A DNA stretch of 6,114 nucleotides from Altererythrobacter sp. (GTDB taxonomy: Bacteria > Pseudomonadota > Alphaproteobacteria > Sphingomonadales > Sphingomonadaceae). Under the pieces are notes generated by a model, which saw only the letters and a program-made list of their open reading frames with translations, was not told the DNA's origin and ran no database searches. Below, one piece after another: positions 1 to 6,114 of this stretch. Within the stretch, counting starts at the first letter, position 1, and the number at the start of each line of letters is the position of its first letter. The stretch spans positions 1 to 6,114 of the forward strand of contig JALZVZ010000042.1 of NCBI GenBank assembly GCA_023299945.1, written 5' to 3'. A program made the translations under genes and the position numbers.

Positions 1-441
1 CTTCATGCCGGTGCTGATAACAATTGCGCCGACCGATAAAATCATCACCATCGCTAGCGATTCCAAACGTAGGCGAGTGGTTAGGGTGAGCGGCATGAAG
101 ATGCCAAACAATAGCGCCTTCCAAACCCATTCCCATTTGGTCACGGCGCTTTCAGCAAAGTCAGCATTGCCGGTGGTCCACCAGCAATAAATGAGCAAGG
201 CAAGGATCAGGCCCTGTCTAACTGAGAATTTCACACCGCGCTTATCATCCAGCAGCAGCCAACCGCCAAAGGCAGCGGCAAATGCGATCAGCGACACTTG
301 GAAGGATTGAATGATCCCGTAACCAATGCGCTGCGGGGCCAGAATGTCGATATAGACATAAAGCAGCACCCAGATGAACGGACGCCTCAATCCAAGCATC
401 AAGACAAAACCGATAAAGGCAAGGAAGACCAAATCGATCAT
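1..441 (-). CDS. Exosortase A-associated putative O-glycosylation ligase (Wzy/O-antigen ligase-like), N-terminal part
   Basis: This is the first 147 residues of a polytopic inner-membrane protein that runs off the left edge of the window. The translation starts MIDLVFLAFIGFVLMLGLRR and has about six hydrophobic segments (roughly residues 3-18, 21-36, 46-64, 76-90, 105-120 and 127-145). Short polar links separate them, including an APQRIGYG stretch after the second helix. This pattern resembles the N-terminal DUF5935-like region of the ligases known from exosortase A (PEP-CTERM) loci, which resemble Wzy and WaaL enzymes and are thought to move glycan from a lipid carrier to an acceptor. The catalytic periplasmic loop lies outside the window, so activity cannot be judged. 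The ATG at 441 overlaps the stop codon of the upstream small gene (ATGA), which suggests translational coupling. The exosortase-type glycosyltransferase transcribed divergently nearby supports the assignment. The family is recognised from memory; a general O-antigen polymerase is the main alternative. Confidence 0.78.
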   Translation of the reverse strand, partial: MIDLVFLAFIGFVLMLGLRRPFIWVLLYVYIDILAPQRIGYGIIQSFQVSLIAFAAAFGGWLLLDDKRGVKFSVRQGLILALLIYCWWTTGNADFAESAVTKWEWVWKALLFGIFMPLTLTTRLRLESLAMVMILSVGAIVISTGMK

Positions 442-683
442 GGGGCTTCCCCTGCCTCTGCTTGAGCGTCCAATTGTCCGTCATTGCTGACCGGCGCATG
501 GCGCTTGGGTGCATTATGGCGGCGCTGAGGCAGCGGCACAGCAGGATCAAGCTCTTTGTTGCGCGCAATGCGAAACAGGCCGATCACCAGCAGGCCATGG
601 GCCAGCGTCAAGGCGATATAGTCGATCAAAGCTTTGCGTGCCTGCTTTCCATTTGCGCCAGTGCATAATGCCCTGACTACCAA
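438..683 (-). CDS. Small single-helix membrane protein of unknown function
   Basis: This is a frame of up to 81 codons ending in a TGA that overlaps the next gene's ATG by four bases, so the two are very likely co-transcribed and coupled. One hydrophobic segment is visible (about residues 19-39, ALIDYIALTLAHGLLVIGLF). A basic patch (RIARNK) follows, and then a polar tail rich in Pro, Arg, His and Ala. The frame has no ATG. A TAG lies two codons above the TTG at 683, so the start is either that TTG or the TTG at 629, which would give 63 residues beginning at the helix. Neither has a strong Shine-Dalgarno. The ATG at 666, preceded by AGGG four bases upstream, is in a different frame. I do not recognise the family. 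Position and coupling suggest an accessory subunit or partner of the ligase, which is inference only. Confidence 0.55.
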   Translation of the reverse strand: MVVRALCTGANGKQARKALIDYIALTLAHGLLVIGLFRIARNKELDPAVPLPQRRHNAPKRHAPVSNDGQLDAQAEAGEAP

Positions 684-718
684 CGCGCTCTAACAGCAGT
701 CAGTTGACGCTCCGTTAA

Positions 719-729
719 GCACATTGTGC
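719..729. promoter_or_regulatory. Perfect 11-bp palindrome in the divergent intergenic region
   Basis: The sequence GCACATTGTGC consists of two perfect five-base arms around one central T. It sits near the middle of the 62-bp gap between the minus-strand ligase unit and the plus-strand glycosyltransferase. A dyad at this place could be an operator serving both directions. A TTGACG hexamer at 704-709 resembles a -35 box, but no -10 box is correctly spaced from it on the plus strand. CATAAT at 736-741 resembles a -10 box but lies only four bases from the glycosyltransferase ATG. No regulator can be named. Confidence 0.3.
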
Positions 730-745
730 CAAAGACATAATCATC

Positions 746-1972
746 ATGCGCATACTTCACGTCCTTGACCATTCGCTCCCGCTGCACAGCGGCTATACTT
801 TTCGCACCCGTGCGATCCTTAAGGCGCAGCAGGCCGCCGGGATGGATGTGCGCGGGGTGACAGGCTTAAGGCACGAGCACGAAGGACCGCTCGCCGAAAC
901 ATTCGAAGGGCTGATGTTTCACCGCTCAGAGGGCACCGCTGAAGGACCAGCTGGCCTGCGCGAATGGCGCGAAATTAATCTGTTCGCAGATGGCATCGAT
1001 AGAGTGATCCGCGATTGGCGACCCGATATCATCCATGCCCATTCGCCAGCGATTTGCGGCCATGCCGCCTTAAAAGCGGCGCGCAAACACAATATTCCGC
1101 TGGTCTATGAAATCCGCGCATTTTGGGAAGATGCCTCCGTTGGCAATGGCACTGGGCGCGAAGGCTCGGTTAAATATCGGCTCACTCGGCAACTCGAAAA
1201 CCGCGCTGTTGCAGGCGCAGATGCAGTCTTCACCATTTGCCACGGGCTGCGCGATGATTTGATCGCACGCGGCTTTAATGGCGGCAAGATCGGCATTTCG
1301 CCCAATGGCGTGGATATGTCGCTATTCGGAGAGCCTGCCCCGCGAGATGATGCGCTGGCGAAGGAACTTGGCATTGGCGACGAACCAGTGATCGGCTTCA
1401 TCGGCAGCTTTTACGATTATGAAGGTCTCGACGATCTGATCGCTTCCATGCCACTGCTGCGCAAACGCCAGCCGGGCGCAAAATTGCTGCTGACCGGCGG
1501 CGGACCGCGTGATGAGGCTTTGCGTGAGCAAGCCGCTGCGCTGCCCGATCCAGACGCTGTGATATTTACCGGACGCGTGCCGCATTCAGACGTTGAGCGC
1601 TATTATTCGCTGATCGATATTCTTGCCTATCCGCGCAAAGCCAGCCGCCTAACCGATTTGGTGACGCCGCTCAAACCATTGGAGGCGATGGCGCAGCAGC
1701 GCCTTGTCGCTGCCTCTGATGTGGGCGGGCACCGCGAATTGATGACCAATGGGGCCACCGGCATTCTCTTCCCTGCCGATGATCCTGCCGGATGTGCAGC
1801 AGCATTGGCCGATTGGCTGGAGCGGCGATCCGAGTGGGATTCTATAAAAGGCCAAGCCCTTGCCCATGTTCAGGCTAATCATGATTGGGCGAAGAACATT
1901 CAACGTTATCAACTCGTTTACCACAATCTGCTAGCCAATGCTCAACCGTCCACAATGGCCGCAGTTGCTTGA
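746..1972 (+). CDS. Exosortase A-associated GT4 family glycosyltransferase
   Basis: This is a complete 408-residue protein with the GT-B fold layout of GT4 enzymes, predicted to transfer a sugar from a nucleotide-sugar donor during glycan assembly on the cytoplasmic face of the inner membrane. The N-terminal acceptor domain opens with MRILHVLDHSLPLHSGYTFR, a signature I associate with the exosortase A/PEP-CTERM glycosyltransferase family (TIGR04063-like). It continues with DIIHAHSP (94-101), EIRAFWED (122-129) and SPNGVD (185-190). The C-terminal donor domain shows GFIGSFYDYEG (217-227), GRVPHSD (276-282) and TPLKPLEAMAQ (307-317); Glu313 matches the conserved donor-binding glutamate. The usual EX7E motif is altered: Asp304 lies nine residues before Glu313 and no Glu lies eight before it. 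Length is normal for the family. The ATG at 746 begins the conserved N-terminus but has no clear Shine-Dalgarno. A weak CCCTT/AAGGG dyad (1974-1985) follows the stop without a T-tract, so read-through into the next gene is likely. Donor and acceptor sugars cannot be read from the sequence. Confidence 0.88.
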   Translation: MRILHVLDHSLPLHSGYTFRTRAILKAQQAAGMDVRGVTGLRHEHEGPLAETFEGLMFHRSEGTAEGPAGLREWREINLFADGIDRVIRDWRPDIIHAHSPAICGHAALKAARKHNIPLVYEIRAFWEDASVGNGTGREGSVKYRLTRQLENRAVAGADAVFTICHGLRDDLIARGFNGGKIGISPNGVDMSLFGEPAPRDDALAKELGIGDEPVIGFIGSFYDYEGLDDLIASMPLLRKRQPGAKLLLTGGGPRDEALREQAAALPDPDAVIFTGRVPHSDVERYYSLIDILAYPRKASRLTDLVTPLKPLEAMAQQRLVAASDVGGHRELMTNGATGILFPADDPAGCAAALADWLERRSEWDSIKGQALAHVQANHDWAKNIQRYQLVYHNLLANAQPSTMAAVA

Positions 1973-2008
1973 ACCCTTTGAAGGGAAAGTGATTCGTCCA
2001 TTACGGGC

Positions 2009-3322
2009 ATGAATGAAGCAATGAGGGAACTGCCCAAGATGTTTGGCGCAAACACATCCACTAGCAATCAGCCGAGCGCTCCGCTCGCATCCCATCCTGC
2101 GTTCGTATGGATCATAATCGCATGGACGACGCTGCTGTTTGGGGGCGCTGCATTTGTGATCGCCTCTGCTTGGTCAAGCTCATCCAACCTGCCTTTTATT
2201 GTGGCTTTTGTCGCAGCTGTATTCGGCGCGATTGGCGGCTTTGTATTGGCGCGCAGCGTTGGTGCGAAACTTCCGATGCGCGCCGTTTCCAAACGGCAGC
2301 ATGAGGAAGAACCGGTTGTTAATAATGTAACAGGTAGGCGCGCCGCATCGATTATTTCTACCCAGGATCTGGGCAGCGAGAGCTTGGATGCACCGTTGGA
2401 ATTGTCGGAAACCGATATTGAGCTGGGCTCCGAGGAATGGCCTAATGATGAGCTGGACGCAGAAGCATCTGCTCAAGAACGCGTTGCCGAAGAACCAACC
2501 GCATTTGGCCACTTCGAAAATGGCCCCGTTGAGGCTGCAGAGGAACCCTTGGAACTCACCGAGCCCGTTTCTGAAGACACTATTGGCGACGCTGCAGAAG
2601 ACCCAGAAGCGCTAGCTGAAAAGCCCAGCACTTATTACGAAGACCCCTTTGCTGACGATCGCTTTGACGAGGCTCCCTCGCCCAATGATCGCCACCGCCG
2701 GGCCGCCCTTGGCCGCGGGAAATTTATGGGCGACGAACCGCTGCCCTTGGATGCCTTCGCCAATTTCGAAGAAGAGCCCGTGGCCGAGCCTGCGACCCCA
2801 ATTGATTTAGACAGGCTAACCAATAAAGCCCCTGATAGCGGCGATTTGGAAAATGATTTTCCGTTGGAGCTCGACACTTCATTTCCCGAAATCGGCCCTA
2901 AGAGTGATGATGAAAGTGCATCCCTGCTTGCCTGCGCGCCTGCATTGGACAAGCCTGCCATTAAACGAGCAGTTGATCTCAGCACTACAGCCCCGCACGA
3001 GGCTGACGCGCCCTTGCTGGCGCAGACCCGCGAGGCTGAAATTACTGAGCTCAAAGAGCGCGATCTCAAAGACCTTAGCCTGGTGCAAATGGTTGAACGG
3101 TTCGCCGTGGGCCTTGATGATCACCGCGTGGCACGGGTCAATGAACCCGCATCGCGCCGTATCCGCCCCAGCGATCCGCGCATTGCGCAAGCTATCCGCG
3201 ACTTGCCGATTGCTGAGCTGAAGCCCAACAGCAATCCCGAAACGCGTGCCGAGGCTGAACAAACAGAAGCAGCCCTGCGCGAAGCTTTGGAAAAGCTCCA
3301 ACGGATGAGCGACCACGGCTAG
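2009..3322 (+). CDS. Membrane-anchored protein with long acidic tail, function unknown
   Basis: This is a 437-residue protein that I do not recognise. Two hydrophobic helices (about 31-54 and 62-82) form an N-terminal hairpin, and the basic stretch after the second (ARSVGAKLPMRAVSKR) suggests that both ends face the cytoplasm. Residues about 95-345 are low-complexity and strongly acidic, rich in Glu, Asp, Ala and Pro with many EEP-like runs, and are probably disordered. The C-terminal region looks ordered: LKDLSLVQMVERFAVGLDD, then basic RRIRPSDPRIAQAIRDLP, and finally an Ala/Glu-rich helix ending LREALEKLQRMSDHG that could form a coiled coil. No catalytic motif is visible. It lies 36 bp behind the glycosyltransferase and is probably co-transcribed with it. 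The first ATG (2009) has little Shine-Dalgarno support. The in-frame ATG at 2039 has AGGGAA nine bases upstream and would shorten the protein by ten residues. A scaffold or tether role is only a guess. The reading frame itself is secure. Confidence 0.8.
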   Translation: MNEAMRELPKMFGANTSTSNQPSAPLASHPAFVWIIIAWTTLLFGGAAFVIASAWSSSSNLPFIVAFVAAVFGAIGGFVLARSVGAKLPMRAVSKRQHEEEPVVNNVTGRRAASIISTQDLGSESLDAPLELSETDIELGSEEWPNDELDAEASAQERVAEEPTAFGHFENGPVEAAEEPLELTEPVSEDTIGDAAEDPEALAEKPSTYYEDPFADDRFDEAPSPNDRHRRAALGRGKFMGDEPLPLDAFANFEEEPVAEPATPIDLDRLTNKAPDSGDLENDFPLELDTSFPEIGPKSDDESASLLACAPALDKPAIKRAVDLSTTAPHEADAPLLAQTREAEITELKERDLKDLSLVQMVERFAVGLDDHRVARVNEPASRRIRPSDPRIAQAIRDLPIAELKPNSNPETRAEAEQTEAALREALEKLQRMSDHG

Positions 3323-3410
3323 CAACTGCATTGCAATTGCCAACTTTACGCATTCGAATTCACCATTTGCGACTAAAGTTTAGCCTTGGACAGGTGAAAC
3401 AATGCTAGCC
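3317..3410. repeat. 8-bp inverted repeat spanning the 5' half of the gltB upstream gap
   Basis: GGCTAGCA (3317-3324), which includes the TAG stop of the preceding gene, is the exact reverse complement of TGCTAGCC (3403-3410). The second copy is followed by TTTT. Between them lie smaller perfect dyads: GCAATTGC (3333-3340), ATTCGAAT (3352-3359) and CTAAAGTTTAG (3373-3383). The span between the arms is long for a terminator, and no compact GC-rich hairpin with a T-tract follows the 437-residue gene. I see no gene in 3323-3426. The repeat may be chance. Confidence 0.2.
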
Positions 3411-3461
3411 TTTTCCTAGTTGCAAAATGCCTATCCTGTCGGCAAAGAAGCCTTGAGCGAT

Positions 3462-3515
3462 ATGATGGCTGCGCGCGTGGCGGCGGCGAATCATCTGCGC
3501 AACACTGCCGGTTAG
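3462..3515 (+). CDS. Possible 17-codon leader reading frame upstream of gltB
   Basis: The frame begins with two ATG codons (3462 and 3465) and encodes MMAARVAAANHLRNTAG, ending in TAG at 3513-3515. The Shine-Dalgarno is weak: GAGCGA lies immediately upstream and AGAAG further away. Its notable property is position. Its last codons and stop form the 5' arm and first bulge of the hairpin before gltB, so a ribosome finishing this frame would melt that stem. The peptide has no glutamate or glutamine run of the kind seen in classic amino-acid attenuators. A frame this short in a GC-rich gap can easily occur by chance. Confidence 0.2.
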   Translation: MMAARVAAANHLRNTAG

Positions 3516-3551
3516 CTGTGGGCATTTCCCGTGGCGCCCGACAGACCGGCA
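3506..3551 (+). promoter_or_regulatory. Strong interrupted hairpin immediately upstream of the gltB ribosome binding site
   Basis: The stem is built from three perfect blocks: TGCCGGT (3506-3512) with ACCGGCA (3545-3551), CTGT (3516-3519) with ACAG (3541-3544), and GGGC (3520-3523) with GCCC (3536-3539). A three-base bulge (TAG, 3513-3515), a single bulged G (3540) and a 12-base loop complete it. Fifteen mostly GC pairs with small bulges suggest a real RNA structure rather than a random match. It is followed by TCTGACAGG, not a T-run, so it is not an intrinsic terminator. Confidence 0.45.
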
Positions 3552-3561
3552 TCTGACAGGA

Positions 3562-3566
3562 CAGGA
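3562..3566 (+). promoter_or_regulatory. gltB ribosome binding site
   Basis: CAGGA lies eight bases before the ATG at 3575 and is the second of two overlapping GACAGGA copies. It fixes the gltB start, because an in-frame TGA at 3554-3556 rules out any earlier initiation. Confidence 0.7.
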
Positions 3567-3574
3567 ATTTTCGA

Positions 3575-6114
<2,540 letters not shown>

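Larger units (their letters stand above)
3434..3566 (+). promoter_or_regulatory. Candidate structured 5' leader of gltB with a possible anti-Shine-Dalgarno element
   Basis: TCCTGTC at 3434-3440 is the exact complement of GACAGGA. That heptamer occurs twice in overlapping form just before gltB (3555-3561 and 3560-3566), and the second copy contains the ribosome binding site. The same upstream segment (CTGTCGG, 3436-3442) can instead pair with CCGACAG (3538-3544), part of the 3' arm of the hairpin at 3506-3551. The pairings exclude one another, the arrangement expected of an RNA that switches between open and closed ribosome binding sites. Base complementarity is seen directly; regulation is inferred. 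No known riboswitch class is recognised, and no T-tract supports an intrinsic terminator, so translational control would be the simpler model. Confidence 0.35.

Noticed and set aside
245..568. 107-codon minus-strand open frame overlapping the ligase start
   Set aside because: Its translation is Cys/Arg/His-rich without domain character, and it runs out of frame across two better supported genes.
462..668. 68-codon plus-strand open frame
   Set aside because: It lies wholly opposite the small minus-strand gene, shows no domain or ribosome binding site, and the minus-strand frame has the membrane helix and the ATGA coupling.
716..732. Sigma-54 promoter on the minus strand (TTGGCAC followed by TGC)
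   Set aside because: The GG and GC elements are separated by eight bases instead of the required ten, so it is not a valid -24/-12 promoter.
1974..1985. CCCTT/AAGGG dyad as a terminator after the glycosyltransferase
   Set aside because: The stem is only five pairs with a two-base loop (or four pairs with a four-base loop) and no T-tract follows.
2635..3069. 144-codon minus-strand Ser-rich open frame
   Set aside because: It is the antisense of the acidic low-complexity region; its serine runs mirror GA-rich Glu/Asp codons.
3386..3411. Sigma-70 promoter for gltB (TTGGAC with TAGCCT)
   Set aside because: Each box matches only about half the consensus and the 14-base spacer is too short.
3427..3456. 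Nine-codon frame (MPILSAKKP) before gltB
   Set aside because: It is too short, lacks a Shine-Dalgarno and has no positional relation to the hairpin.

Overview
The window reads as a chromosomal segment of an alphaproteobacterium, most likely Sphingomonadales close to the Erythrobacteraceae. This is inferred from protein character and gene order, not from any search: a GltB of alphaproteobacterial type beside genes of the exosortase A (XrtA/PEP-CTERM-like) exopolysaccharide system, moderately GC-rich coding DNA, and ATGA-type gene overlaps. No mobile element, tRNA, rRNA or CRISPR array is visible.

Positions 1-683 (minus strand) hold a two-gene unit. A small one-helix membrane protein of unknown function (438-683) overlaps by four bases the start of a polytopic membrane protein (441 down to the window edge). 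That protein looks like the N-terminal third of the exosortase A-associated putative O-glycosylation ligase (Wzy/O-antigen-ligase-like). Positions 684-745 are a short divergent intergenic region with a perfect 11-bp palindrome. On the plus strand follow a complete GT4 glycosyltransferase of the exosortase A-associated type (746-1972) and, 36 bp later, a 437-residue protein with two N-terminal membrane helices, a long acidic low-complexity tail and a conserved-looking helical C-terminus (2009-3322), whose function I do not recognise.

Positions 3323-3574 are a 252-bp gap without a convincing protein gene. Its 3' half looks like a structured mRNA leader: a roughly 15-bp interrupted hairpin (3506-3551) ends 10 bases before the Shine-Dalgarno of the next gene, a 17-codon reading frame stops inside the hairpin's 5' arm, and an upstream heptamer (3434-3440) is complementary to the ribosome binding site. 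The last gene, gltB (3575 to the window end), is the large subunit of NADPH-dependent glutamate synthase. It is cut off by the window after 846 residues, just inside the FMN-binding synthase domain.

The left part probably works in building or attaching a surface glycan at the inner membrane. The right part is central nitrogen assimilation and appears to mark the end of the exosortase-associated cluster. The best candidates for something undescribed are the gltB leader and the acidic membrane-anchored protein.
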